The position numbers and the translations under genes were made by a program. Positions 1-8,653 of a stretch of 64,000 nt of DNA are shown here, in pieces. The first letter of the stretch is position 1, and each line of letters begins with the position of its first letter. The DNA comes from Shewanella piezotolerans WP3 (GTDB taxonomy: Bacteria; Pseudomonadota; Gammaproteobacteria; Enterobacterales; Shewanellaceae): NCBI RefSeq assembly GCF_000014885.1, contig NC_011566.1, positions 3,205,501-3,269,500 of the forward strand, given 5' to 3'. The notes beneath the pieces are model-generated. The model was given only the letters and a program-made list of their open reading frames with translations, ran no database searches and was not told the origin of the DNA.

Positions 1-1
1 A

Positions 2-2773
2 GCGGCTGAAAGTGCACCAGCGCCATTCTTAATCCACCAAGAAAGTAACGTGATTGTTCGCGCTATTCGCGACTATTTACGTCGTGATGTTGGCGAGATC
101 CTTATTGATCACCCTCGTATATATGAGCAAGCCAAGGAGCACGTTTCATTAGTACGTCCAGACTTTGTTGAACGTATTAAGCGTTATGATGCTGAAGTTC
201 CACTATTTACCCACTTCCAAATTGAAACGCAGATTGAATCAGCATTCCAACGTGAAGTGCGTTTACCTTCTGGCGGTTCAATTGTTATCGACCCAACAGA
301 AGCGCTAACTTCTATCGATATTAACTCTGCCCGAGCAACTAAAGGTGGAGATATTGAAGAGACGGCACTGAACACTAACTTAGAAGCCGCTGACGAGATT
401 GCACGTCAATTACGTTTGCGTGATCTAGGTGGTTTGGTCGTTATTGATTTCATTGACATGACGCCCGTTCGCCATCAACGTGAAGTTGAAAAGCGCATGC
501 AAGATGCCGTGCACCACGACAGAGCTCGTGTTCAACTAGGCCGTATCTCACGCTTTGGTTTGATGGAGATGTCACGTCAGCGTCTACGCCCTTCTTTAGA
601 AGAGTCTGCCGCTCACCTTTGTCCTCGCTGTCATGGACAAGGCACTATTCGTGGTACTGAGTCACTTGCACTTTCCATCTTACGCTTGATGGAAGAGGAA
701 GCAATTAAAGAGAACACATCACAAATTGAAGCGATTGTACCTGTTGATGTTGCAGCCTTCCTACTGAACGAAAAGCGTAAAGCGATTCGTATCACCGAAG
801 AGCGCCACAATGTTGAAGTGTATGTGATCCCAGATCCAAACATGACAACACCAGATTATCGAGTTGTTCGTCATCGTAAAGATGATCAGATCAGCGAGTC
901 TAGCTATAAGCTACTTGAGCAAGAAGAGGCTAAGCTATACGAACCTCGTAAGCTCGAGCGCGCAGCACCACCGCAACCAGCTCTTAAAGGTTTCTCTTCA
1001 CCTAAGAAAGTCGCTCCAGTTGAAGTCGAAACAAAACCAGCACCAGCTAAAGCTGCCGAGCCAGGTCTGTTTGCTAAGATAGCTGCTGCAATCAGTTCGC
1101 TATTTGCTAGCAACGAAGAGCCTAAAGTTGAGCCTAAACAGCAAGACAAAGGAAGCCGTAACGGTCAGTCTCGTAACAATAACCGTCGTAACAATAATCG
1201 TCGTAATGACCCTCGTCGCAACCGCAGCGAAGGCCGCAACGAAGGCCGCAACGAGAATCGTAATGGCAACGAGCAAAATAAAGACAAGCGTAATAAGAGC
1301 AATCGTAATGACGCTAATGACAACCGTTCAAAAGCTCAAGATGATAATAAACGCCCACAACGCAATGAGAAGCCTCGTAAGCAAGCAGAGGCTAACAACG
1401 AAAATGCTGAGCCTAAGCAAGAAGCTGCACGAGAGCGTCGTCAACGTCGCAACATGCGTCGTAAAGTGCGTGTAAGTAATGAGCAAGAAGAAGTAAAAGA
1501 AGTTGTAGCGAATACTGAAGCACCTGTACAAGTGAAAGCTGACGATAAGCCAGCCCGCCCTAAGCGCCAGCCTCGTAAGCCAAGAGCAAAGGTTGAAGCA
1601 GTTGAAAACGCTGAAGTCACTGCAGAGGTTTCAGCTAATGTCGAAACCGTTGCAAATGATAAAGCAACTAGTACAGAAGCAAGTACAGTAAAACAAGCAG
1701 CGCCTAAAGCAGAATCAGTATCGACGCCAGTCGAAGCAACTGAGTCAGCTGACGCTGAACAAACGCCTGCCGATGATAAGTCTCGTGAGCCTCGTGAAGG
1801 TCAACGTAGAAGTCGTCGTAGTCCTCGTCATCTTCGCGCTGCTGGTCAACGTCGTCGTCGTGATGAAGACACTCAGCAAGGTGATGAAAATGCCGCAGAA
1901 GCTGTATTTACACCAAACGAAGACATTGAATCTATACAAGCGATAGAAACTCATGTTGAAGCGCCGGTAACACCAGTCGTTGAAGCTAAAGTTGAAGCAA
2001 CTGCAACAGCTGAAGTTGTTAAGGCTGATAACGTAGAAGTTGTTGAAGCTAAAGTAGAAAAACCACAGCCAGCAAAAGCAAGCTCTGTTGCAAGCTCTTC
2101 TGCGATGAACACTTCACCAGCTTTTAAGCCAACAGTTAACGTTGAGCCTAAGCCAGTAGATGTCCCAGAAGTTAAAGCTGTTGAAGCCGCTGTAGTGTCT
2201 GAGCCTGCTGTAGAAGTTATTGTTGAGACGCCGGCTCCAGTAGCTGCAGCTCCTATTAAAGCTGAAGCTGTGAAGGCTGAGCCAGTAGCAGAAGCTGAAG
2301 CACCAGTTAAAACAGAAGCAGTGAAGACTGAGCCAGCAGAAGCTAAAGCGCCAGTTAAAACAGAAGCTGTGAAGGCTGAGCCAGTAGAAGCTAAAGCGCC
2401 AGTTAAAACAGAAGCTGTGAAGGCTAAGCCAGCAAAAGCTAAAGCGCCAGTTAAAGCCAAGCCTGTAGAAACAGCGGCCAGCTCAAAGGCGGCATCGGCA
2501 CCGATGGCAAAACCTGCTGCAATTAAGCCTACCGAAGCAAAAACTATCGAAAAGGTTGTTGCGGAACCCGCTGCGGAAGCAAAACCAGCCACTAAAGCTA
2601 AACCAGCGAGTCGATTCGGTTCTATGGTGATGTCAGAAATGACTAAACCTGTTGTTGAAGTCAGAGAAAATATTGAAACACCTACAGGTCGTCAATATGA
2701 AGCATCTGAAAAAAATAACGACGTGAAACCACGTGTTGCAAATAGCGCTAACTCAGATATGTCTCGTACCTAA
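2..2773 (+). CDS. rne: Ribonuclease E, 5'-truncated by window edge
   Basis: Endoribonuclease and scaffold of the RNA degradosome, acting at the inner membrane. The reading frame is open from base 2, so the true start lies before the window; about the first 197 residues (E. coli numbering) are missing. The DNase I-like catalytic part is clear: the aspartates of SIDINSAR and VIDFIDM fall exactly at the spacing of E. coli D303 and D346, and the zinc-link motif CPRCHGQG matches C404/C407. After the catalytic half comes a long disordered tail: an Arg/Asn-rich RNA-binding stretch (about 1150-1480), a second Arg-rich patch (about 1790-1860), then Ala/Val/Lys/Pro-rich repeats and a conserved-looking C-terminal end with SRFGSMVMSEMTKP, possibly a partner-binding microdomain. 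A terminator follows the stop. Confidence 0.97.
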   Translation, partial: AAESAPAPFLIHQESNVIVRAIRDYLRRDVGEILIDHPRIYEQAKEHVSLVRPDFVERIKRYDAEVPLFTHFQIETQIESAFQREVRLPSGGSIVIDPTEALTSIDINSARATKGGDIEETALNTNLEAADEIARQLRLRDLGGLVVIDFIDMTPVRHQREVEKRMQDAVHHDRARVQLGRISRFGLMEMSRQRLRPSLEESAAHLCPRCHGQGTIRGTESLALSILRLMEEEAIKENTSQIEAIVPVDVAAFLLNEKRKAIRITEERHNVEVYVIPDPNMTTPDYRVVRHRKDDQISESSYKLLEQEEAKLYEPRKLERAAPPQPALKGFSSPKKVAPVEVETKPAPAKAAEPGLFAKIAAAISSLFASNEEPKVEPKQQDKGSRNGQSRNNNRRNNNRRNDPRRNRSEGRNEGRNENRNGNEQNKDKRNKSNRNDANDNRSKAQDDNKRPQRNEKPRKQAEANNENAEPKQEAARERRQRRNMRRKVRVSNEQEEVKEVVANTEAPVQVKADDKPARPKRQPRKPRAKVEAVENAEVTAEVSANVETVANDKATSTEASTVKQAAPKAESVSTPVEATESADAEQTPADDKSREPREGQRRSRRSPRHLRAAGQRRRRDEDTQQGDENAAEAVFTPNEDIESIQAIETHVEAPVTPVVEAKVEATATAEVVKADNVEVVEAKVEKPQPAKASSVASSSAMNTSPAFKPTVNVEPKPVDVPEVKAVEAAVVSEPAVEVIVETPAPVAAAPIKAEAVKAEPVAEAEAPVKTEAVKTEPAEAKAPVKTEAVKAEPVEAKAPVKTEAVKAKPAKAKAPVKAKPVETAASSKAASAPMAKPAAIKPTEAKTIEKVVAEPAAEAKPATKAKPASRFGSMVMSEMTKPVVEVRENIETPTGRQYEASEKNNDVKPRVANSANSDMSRT
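2252..2446 (+). repeat. In-frame 48-51 bp repeats in the rne tail
   Basis: Four consecutive units beginning at 2252 (51 bp), 2303, 2351 and 2399 (48 bp each) encode variants of PVKTEAVKAEPVEAKA. They keep the frame, so they lengthen the disordered scaffold region of RNase E without breaking it. Such low-complexity repeats are prone to copy-number change. Confidence 0.8.
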
Positions 2774-2796
2774 TCTAGAGTAAAGCAGTATCGAAA

Positions 2797-2825
2797 AAGC
2801 CATGCTGAAGAGCATGGCTTTTTTT
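2797..2825 (+). terminator. Rho-independent terminator after rne
   Basis: A 10-bp stem (AAGCCATGCT with its complement) and a 4-nt loop are followed by a run of seven T, 24 bases after the rne stop codon. Confidence 0.9.
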
Positions 2826-2901
2826 ATGTTAAAATTAGCTTAATTTTGGTAGTATGCGCGCCCAGACATATATCAATCAACAAACAATTAACAGAGGCTA
2901 A

Positions 2902-4461
2902 ATGTTCGATCTCATTCGTCACAAAACTGCCAGTTCAAGAGCTGACTTACTTTCAGGCTTAACCGTCGCCCTTGCTTTAGTTCCAGAGGCTGTTGCATTT
3001 GCATTCGTTGCAGGTGTTGAACCTATGGTTGGCTTATATGCCGCCTTTATCATGGGATTAATTACCGCACTCATTGGTGGTCGCCCAGGCATGATTTCAG
3101 GTGCTACTGGCGCGATGGCAGTGGTGATGGTCGCCCTAGTTGCTGAACATGGCGTACAGTATCTTTTTGCTGCTGTCGTGCTAGCAGGTCTTATACAAGT
3201 CTCGGCTGGTGTACTAAAGCTCGGTAAATTTATCCGAATAGTGCCCTACCCGGTAATGATAGGCTTTGTAAACGGTTTAGCTATTGTCATCTTCTTAGCA
3301 CAGCTAGGACAGTTCCAAACTCCTGACGCAAACGGTGTAATGAGCTGGCTACCACAGGATCAGTTATTACTGATGTTAGGGCTTGTTGCGCTGACGATGG
3401 CGATTATTCAGTTCTTACCAAAACTGACCACGACAATACCGTCATCTTTAGCGGCTATTTTAACGGTAACCTTATTAGTCACATTCTTGAATCTTGATAC
3501 GCGTACCGTATTAGATTTCTTGAAATCAATGAGTGGTGATGAGCACGCAACCATTGCTGGTAGCTTACCAACATTCTCTATTCCAGCGGTAGAATTTAGC
3601 CTGGCAACACTTTACATCATCTTGCCTTACTCACTAATCCTTGCTGCTGTTGGTCTTATTGAGTCACTACTAACGCTAACTGTTATTGATGAGATGACAG
3701 GTACTCGTGGCCGAGGTAATAAAGAGTGTATTGGTCAAGGCGTCGGTAACATCACGAGCGGCTTCTTTGGCGCTATGGGTGGTTGTGCGATGATTGGTCA
3801 GTCAATGATTAACATTAATTCTGGCGGACGTGGCCGTTTATCAGGAATAACCGCTGCAGTGGCACTGCTTGCGTTTATTTTGTTTGGTTCATCACTGATT
3901 GAAATGATCCCACTCGCGGCACTTGTCGGCGTAATGTTTATGGTGGTTTTAGGTACGTTTGAATGGGCTAGCTTTAAGGTTATGCGCAAAGTACCTAAGC
4001 ACGATGCTTTTGTGATTATCCTAGTGACAATCGTAACTGTATTTACCGATCTCGCGTTCGCCGTATTTGTTGGTGTCATCGTATCGGCACTTGTGTTCGC
4101 ATGGGAACATGCAAAACATATCAATGTAGAGATCAGTGAAGACAAGAATGGCTGGAAAGTATATAAACTTAATGGCCCACTATTCTTTGGTTCAGTCGCT
4201 GAGTTTTTAGAGCTGTTTCACGCCAAGACAGATCCTGAAGATGTGATTGTTGATTTCCAAAACTCACGTGTATGTGACCACTCAGCACTTGATGCTATTG
4301 ATACCCTTGCAGAGCGTTATGTAAGCGCGGGTAAAAAACTGCACCTGCGTCACCTAAGTAACGACTGTAAAGAGTTGTTGCATAAAGCAGGTGATTTAGT
4401 TGAAGTTAACTTAATCGAAGATCCACATTACAAAGTAGCGGACGATAAGCTCGATTCGTAA
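2902..4461 (+). CDS. SulP family inorganic anion transporter with STAS domain
   Basis: A 519-residue inner-membrane protein of the SulP/SLC26 family, predicted to move sulfate, bicarbonate or a similar anion, probably with Na+ or H+. The first ~400 residues are hydrophobic with many membrane spans and the family's N-terminal segment (SGLTVALALVPEAVAFAF) and GRPGMISGATGAMAVV region. The C-terminal ~110 residues form a cytoplasmic STAS domain (GPLFFGSVAEF, then VIVDFQNSRVCDHSALDAI). The start ATG is preceded by ACAGAGG. It stands alone between two terminators. The substrate cannot be read from sequence; carbonic-anhydrase-linked BicA-like bicarbonate uptake is an alternative to sulfate. Confidence 0.93.
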   Translation: MFDLIRHKTASSRADLLSGLTVALALVPEAVAFAFVAGVEPMVGLYAAFIMGLITALIGGRPGMISGATGAMAVVMVALVAEHGVQYLFAAVVLAGLIQVSAGVLKLGKFIRIVPYPVMIGFVNGLAIVIFLAQLGQFQTPDANGVMSWLPQDQLLLMLGLVALTMAIIQFLPKLTTTIPSSLAAILTVTLLVTFLNLDTRTVLDFLKSMSGDEHATIAGSLPTFSIPAVEFSLATLYIILPYSLILAAVGLIESLLTLTVIDEMTGTRGRGNKECIGQGVGNITSGFFGAMGGCAMIGQSMININSGGRGRLSGITAAVALLAFILFGSSLIEMIPLAALVGVMFMVVLGTFEWASFKVMRKVPKHDAFVIILVTIVTVFTDLAFAVFVGVIVSALVFAWEHAKHINVEISEDKNGWKVYKLNGPLFFGSVAEFLELFHAKTDPEDVIVDFQNSRVCDHSALDAIDTLAERYVSAGKKLHLRHLSNDCKELLHKAGDLVEVNLIEDPHYKVADDKLDS

Positions 4462-4487
4462 AAATCGAGTATATTAATCACACAAAA

Positions 4488-4515
4488 AAGACGAGCGTAA
4501 GGCTCGTCTTTTTTT
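4488..4515. terminator. Bidirectional terminator between the SulP gene and msrBA
   Basis: A 9-bp stem (AAGACGAGC/GCTCGTCTT) with a 5-nt loop is flanked by A-run and T-run, so it can stop transcription from both convergent genes. Confidence 0.9.
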
Positions 4516-4534
4516 ATCTATAAATTTGTCGTGA

Positions 4535-5482
4535 TTAATTACTTTTAAGCAACTCAGCAAACAATGCCTTCACTTTATCCACTTTGGGTTTTACCACTAT
4601 TTTGCAATAAGGCTGCTCGCCGTTAAGTTCGAAATAGTCATTGTGATAATCTTCTGCTGGATAAAAACCATCGAAAGCTGCGACTTCAGTGACTATAGGA
4701 TCTTGCCAGACACAAGCTTTGGTCAATGTATTAATCATCGCATTAACACTCTCAGCTTGCTTATCGCTGTGAATAAAAACAACCGAACGATACTGCGGCC
4801 CGCTGTCGTTCCCTTGTCTGTTTAAGGTGGTGGGATCGTGACTTTGCCAAAATACTGCCAGTAGACTTTCATAACTAATAACATCAGGGTCGAATTCGAT
4901 ATGCACCACCTCAGCATGACTTGTCATACCACTGCACACGGCACGGTAATTAGCGTCCGTAGCGCTCCCACCCGCATAACCTGAAACGACACTGTTTACA
5001 CCTTCTAGAGTGCTAAAAATAGCTTCCGTACACCAAAAACATCCGCCACCAAATGTTGCCAGTTCAGTTTTTTTAACCGGTGCAACTACCTCTAAAGCAG
5101 ACTTAAAAACCATCGATACTGAATTAACACAGTGTCTTACGTTTTTAGGGGTAAGAAACTCTCCTTCAAAAACGTGGCCAAGGTGCCCTTCACACTCAGC
5201 ACACACAATCTCAACACGGCGGCCATCTGCGTCAATATTGCGTTTTACCGCGCCGCTAATCTCGTCATCAAAGGCTGGCCAACCACAGTGAGCATTGAAC
5301 TTGCTCTCAGAGCGATATAAAGGAGCATCACACTTTTTACAACAATAGACCCCTTTTACATCATGCTGATAATACTCGCCGCTATAGGGTCTTTCAGTGC
5401 CCTTTTGTTCTATTACCTGTTTTTCAAAATCTGTAAGTTTGCGCATGAGAACTACTCTATCTATACCGAATGACTTGATCAT
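4535..5482 (-). CDS. msrBA: Bifunctional methionine sulfoxide reductase MsrB-MsrA
   Basis: Reduces both epimers of methionine sulfoxide in oxidised proteins. The N-terminal MsrB domain (about residues 15-135) has two CxxC pairs for zinc (CKKC, CAEC), the GWPAFDD motif and the resolving region RHCVNS with the catalytic Cys. The C-terminal MsrA domain (about 140-315) has the active-site motif GGGCFWC and the conserved SHAEVVHIEFDP segment. The B-then-A order in one chain is one of the two known fusion layouts. The upstream ATG at 5482 has an AAGG 5 bases before it. A second ATG at 5446 (protein MRKLTDFE...) matches where MsrB homology begins, so the first 12 residues are uncertain. There is no clear signal peptide, suggesting a cytoplasmic enzyme. 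Confidence 0.93.
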   Translation of the reverse strand: MIKSFGIDRVVLMRKLTDFEKQVIEQKGTERPYSGEYYQHDVKGVYCCKKCDAPLYRSESKFNAHCGWPAFDDEISGAVKRNIDADGRRVEIVCAECEGHLGHVFEGEFLTPKNVRHCVNSVSMVFKSALEVVAPVKKTELATFGGGCFWCTEAIFSTLEGVNSVVSGYAGGSATDANYRAVCSGMTSHAEVVHIEFDPDVISYESLLAVFWQSHDPTTLNRQGNDSGPQYRSVVFIHSDKQAESVNAMINTLTKACVWQDPIVTEVAAFDGFYPAEDYHNDYFELNGEQPYCKIVVKPKVDKVKALFAELLKSN

Positions 5483-5718
5483 ATAGACCTTAGATAAAAC
5501 AAATTACATTCATCTATTGCCAAATTAGTTTATTAACCCGATTAATTTCAGCGAGCAGATAACATAAAGATGAACTATTTCGGTCAATAATGCTAAAAAA
5601 CAATGTGATTACTCTTCATTAATTAAAAAAACTTCAAATTATTTGGCAGTATAATAGCGGGGGGTGTTGATTGCTAACGCATTAATATCTATTGCAATAA
5701 CCTTTTCCCACGGTTCAC

Positions 5719-5733
5719 TTTTCACTGTGAAAA
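5719..5733. promoter_or_regulatory. 15-bp palindrome upstream of the CRP-like site
   Basis: TTTTCACTGTGAAAA is a perfect dyad around one central T. It lies 12 bases before the CRP-like site in the 345-bp gap between msrBA and the oxygenase gene. It resembles a pair of CRP half-sites with too short a spacer. The factor that would bind is unknown. Confidence 0.4.
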
Positions 5734-5744
5734 ACAATAACGAA

Positions 5745-5760
5745 TGTGATCTAGCTCACA
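5745..5760 (+). promoter_or_regulatory. Consensus CRP (cAMP receptor protein) site
   Basis: TGTGA-N6-TCACA is a perfect match to the CRP core. It is centred about 76 bases before the ATG of the 2OG-Fe(II) oxygenase, in a gap whose other flank is the start region of msrBA. A class I or II position relative to an oxygenase promoter is possible, but no convincing -10 box was picked out. Confidence 0.75.
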
Positions 5761-5828
5761 GGTGATTGCGTCGATATAGCAGCGCCGCTAAACTTGCCTC
5801 GGGTTAACTAAAAATAAGAATAGAAAAT

Positions 5829-6668
5829 ATGAAACTAGAGACGATTGATTATAAAGCGGCAGACAGTGCTGAAAAATTTGTAAAATCACTGCGAGACACG
5901 GGGTTCGGCGTGTTAAGCAACCACCCCATTGACAAACAACTGGTTGAAGATATCTACAGCGAGTGGCAAGCCTTCTTCAATACTGAAGAGAAAAGAGCTT
6001 TTTTATTTAAGCCAGAAACTCAAGATGGATTCTTCCCAGCTGAAATATCAGAAACAGCCAAAGGCCACACGGTCAAAGATATTAAAGAGTACTATCATGT
6101 CTACCCTTGGGGCCGTATTCCAGAACAGCTAAAAGCCAATATATTGAAGTACTACGACAGTGCCAATAGCCTGGCTGCAGAGCTTCTCGATTGGGTCGAG
6201 CAGCACTCGCCACAAGAGGTAAAGGATAAGTTTTCGATGGCATTGCCAAAGATGATAGAAGACAGTCATAAGACACTGTTACGTGTTCTGCATTACCCGC
6301 CCATGTCTGGCAATGAAGAAGTCGGTGCTATTCGCGCCGCAGCCCATGAAGACATAAATTTATTGACCGTATTACCGGCGGCAAATGAACCTGGGTTACA
6401 AGTACAATTAAAGGATGGCTCTTGGATTGATGTACCTAGTGATTTTGGTAATATCATCATCAATATCGGCGATATGCTGCAAGAGGCCTCTGGCGGGTAC
6501 TTCCCATCAACCAGCCATCGAGTGATAAACCCTGAAGGCAGCGATATGACCAAAGCACGCGTCTCTTTACCGTTGTTTTTGCATCCTAAACCTGAGGTTA
6601 AACTATCGGAAAACTACACTGCCGATAGTTATTTGATGGAACGTCTGCGTGAATTAGGTGTTATTTAA
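5829..6668 (+). CDS. 2-oxoglutarate/Fe(II)-dependent oxygenase, isopenicillin-N-synthase-like
   Basis: A 279-residue protein with the two-part layout of the IPNS/DIOX superfamily: an N-terminal DIOX_N-like segment (about 1-110) and a C-terminal 2OG-FeII_Oxy fold (about 145-255). Visible metal and cosubstrate residues are H and D in AAHEDINLLTVL, the distal His in STSHRVINP, and Arg with Ser in KARVSLPLF, which fits the RxS 2-oxoglutarate motif. The substrate is unknown; bacterial members act on small molecules. It is a single gene closed by its own hairpin, with a consensus CRP site upstream, so expression probably follows carbon or respiratory state. Confidence 0.85.
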   Translation: MKLETIDYKAADSAEKFVKSLRDTGFGVLSNHPIDKQLVEDIYSEWQAFFNTEEKRAFLFKPETQDGFFPAEISETAKGHTVKDIKEYYHVYPWGRIPEQLKANILKYYDSANSLAAELLDWVEQHSPQEVKDKFSMALPKMIEDSHKTLLRVLHYPPMSGNEEVGAIRAAAHEDINLLTVLPAANEPGLQVQLKDGSWIDVPSDFGNIIINIGDMLQEASGGYFPSTSHRVINPEGSDMTKARVSLPLFLHPKPEVKLSENYTADSYLMERLRELGVI

Positions 6669-6684
6669 CGCTTAAACGGCTAAT

Positions 6685-6708
6685 AAAGCGCTTTAGGGCG
6701 CTTTTTAT
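6685..6708 (+). terminator. Terminator after the oxygenase gene
   Basis: AAAGCGC and GCGCTTT pair around a 6-nt loop and are followed by a T-rich run. Confidence 0.75.
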
Positions 6709-6774
6709 TTGTTAAAATTAACCGCAACAAGGTAAAATCCCCTCCATATCGTTATTCGAACAAAGAGCAAGCAG

Positions 6775-7713
6775 ATGGCAATTCAGTGGTACCCCGGGCA
6801 CATGCATAAGGCACAAAAAGAGATCGCAGAGGTTATGCCTCAAGTGGATCTGGTCATTGAAGTGCTAGATGCTCGTATTCCATACAGTAGCGAAAATCCT
6901 ATGGTGTCCTCACTACGTGGTGATAAACCATGTATTAAACTACTGAATAAATCTGATCTGGCTGACCCTATCGTCACTCAACAATGGATTGAATACCTTG
7001 AGCAAGAGCAAGGGGTAAAGGCCATGGCAATCACCACGTTGCAAGCAGCTCAGGTAAAGAAGATCCCAGATCTTTGTCGCAAGTTTGTCCCTAGTCGCGA
7101 CAAAATTGAAAAAGATATCCGCACCATGATTATGGGGATCCCTAACGTAGGGAAGTCGACCATCATTAATACCTTAGCCGGTCGTACCATTGCAAAAACC
7201 GGTAATGAGCCAGCAGTTACGAAAACCCAGCAGCGTATTAACTTGCGCAACGGTATCGTGCTCTCTGACACCCCAGGTATTTTATGGCCAAAGGTCGACA
7301 ACGATAAAAGCAGTTACCGCTTAGCTATTACTGGTGCTATCAAGGATACCGCAATGGATTATGAAGATGTCGCTATTTTTGCGGCTGAATACTTCTTAGC
7401 AGCATACCCAGAAGCGATTAAAGAGCGTTATAAGTTAACAGAACTGCCCGATACTGATATCGAGCTGCTTGAAGCGATTGGTCGTCAACGCGGTGCAATG
7501 CGTCCTGGTGGACGTATCGATCTGCACAAAGCATCAGAGTTAGTATTACATGAGTTCCGCTCAGGCAAAATGGGCTTACTATCACTTGAAACCCCGGCGA
7601 TGGCAGAGATTGAGAAAGTCGAAGTCGCTAAAATCATGGCTGAGAAAGAAGCGAAAAAGAAGGCGCGTAAAGAAAATGAAGCGCTTAAGCGAGCTGGTAA
7701 ACGCCATAAATAA
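6775..7713 (+). CDS. ylqF: Ribosome biogenesis GTPase YlqF/RbgA
   Basis: A circularly permuted GTPase that assists late assembly of the large ribosomal subunit in bacteria that carry it. The permuted motif order is visible: G4 (LLNKSDLAD, about residue 60) comes before G1 (GIPNVGKST, about 122), followed by G3 (SDTPG, about 165). The N-terminus IQWYPGHMHKAQKEI is the family signature. The C-terminal ~45 residues are Lys/Glu/Ala-rich (EKEAKKKARKENEALKRAGKRHK-like), probably an RNA-binding tail. The length of 312 residues is close to normal. Single gene with its own terminator. Confidence 0.93.
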   Translation: MAIQWYPGHMHKAQKEIAEVMPQVDLVIEVLDARIPYSSENPMVSSLRGDKPCIKLLNKSDLADPIVTQQWIEYLEQEQGVKAMAITTLQAAQVKKIPDLCRKFVPSRDKIEKDIRTMIMGIPNVGKSTIINTLAGRTIAKTGNEPAVTKTQQRINLRNGIVLSDTPGILWPKVDNDKSSYRLAITGAIKDTAMDYEDVAIFAAEYFLAAYPEAIKERYKLTELPDTDIELLEAIGRQRGAMRPGGRIDLHKASELVLHEFRSGKMGLLSLETPAMAEIEKVEVAKIMAEKEAKKKARKENEALKRAGKRHK

Positions 7714-7732
7714 ATGGTTTATTATATTTATA

Positions 7733-7757
7733 AAAAGCGCCCTCTTGGCGCTTTTTT
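7733..7757 (+). terminator. Terminator after ylqF
   Basis: Stem AGCGCC/GGCGCT with a 5-nt loop is extended by A/T pairs and followed by six T. Confidence 0.85.
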
Positions 7758-7891
7758 ATTAGCCATTATTTAGTACCGACAATACTAACCACTATGCCTC
7801 TCGCAAAAAATGGGGGGCTTACCTCATACCCATCAATGCTAGTAACACTCCCTAACATGCCATTAATGCTTGTAATATGTTTGCCAAGCTA

Positions 7892-7915
7892 TTGATGTAT
7901 ATCAATTTATACATC
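7892..7915 (+). promoter_or_regulatory. FNR/EtrA-type site overlapping a second dyad, upstream of hupE
   Basis: TTGAT-N4-ATCAA at 7892-7905 is a perfect FNR/Crp-family anaerobic consensus. Overlapping it, GATGTATA (7894-7901) and TATACATC (7908-7915) form an 8-bp inverted repeat with a 6-bp spacer. The block is 57-80 bases before the hupE ATG. The overlap suggests oxygen control combined with a second, possibly metal-responsive repressor, but that repressor is a guess. Confidence 0.65.
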
Positions 7916-7971
7916 ATAAATGTGGTGTAGATTGCAGCTGTCTTTCTCAGTCCATCATATAAAGGATTATT

Positions 7972-8590
7972 ATGATAATGCGTTTTATAACTTTGTTTTT
8001 CCTTGCACTTTTCTTTGCTCTACCTGCACAAGCCCATGAGGTTCATGCTGGCGGCGGTTTTATCTCTGGATTTAATCATCCAGTTCTCGGGTTTGATCAC
8101 ATGCTAGCAATGATATGTGTAGGGATCTTGAGTACTAAACTTGGCGGCAGAGCCATCTGGGCGGTACCTGCAGTATTTGTGCTATTCATGCTTTGTGGCG
8201 GGATCATAGGCCTGCTTTCACTTCCTATTCCATTGGTAGAGTTTGGAATTGCAGCATCTGTTTTACTTTTAGGTCTTGCTTTAGCAATCGATAAAAGAAT
8301 ACCTCAGTGGCTGGTAATGGCATTTGTCGCTACTTTCGCCATATTTCATGGTCATGCTCATGGTGTTGAAATGCCGCAACTTGCACAGCCAGCCCTTTAT
8401 GTTCTAGGGTTTATCTGTGGTACGTCAGCAATACATGTTGCTGGGGTTTATCTGTGGTACGTCAGCAATACATGTTGCTGGGGTGATACTTGGTATTGCG
8501 ATGCAGGACAAAGATCCGCGAAACCGTTTTGTTCGTTCATCTGGCGGAGTGATAGCAGTTGTTGGTGGATACCTGCTGTTAAGTGTTTAA
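7972..8590 (+). pseudogene. hupE: HupE/UreJ family metal permease, frameshifted by a 37-bp duplication
   Basis: HupE/UreJ proteins are small inner-membrane permeases linked to nickel or cobalt uptake. The ORF begins with a signal-like hydrophobic segment ending in AQAHEV, then the family motif HPVLGFDHMLAM and FAIFHGHAHGVE. At 8407-8480 an exact 37-bp tandem duplication shifts the frame; the disrupted frame then reads Trp/Cys-rich nonsense to a stop at 8599-8601. Removing one copy restores a 193-residue protein ending GGVIAVVGGYLLLSV with a stop at 8588-8590, a normal length and C-terminus for the family. AAAGGA precedes the ATG. Either a recent inactivating (perhaps reversible) mutation or an assembly artefact. 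Confidence 0.85.
8407..8484 (+). repeat. Exact 37-bp tandem duplication inside hupE
   Basis: Copies at 8407-8443 and 8444-8480 are identical, and identity continues for 4 more bases (to 8484). 37 is not a multiple of three, so the duplication itself causes the frameshift. Confidence 0.97.
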
Positions 8591-8653
8591 AGTGTCACTG
8601 AATTAAATACCAGGGATTGCGTTACCATCAGTAAAAATAGGCGTTTTTAACGC

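Noticed and set aside
1951..2592. 213-residue ORF antisense to rne
   Set aside because: Ala/Thr/Ser-rich reading caused by the repetitive coding strand of RNase E; no start context.
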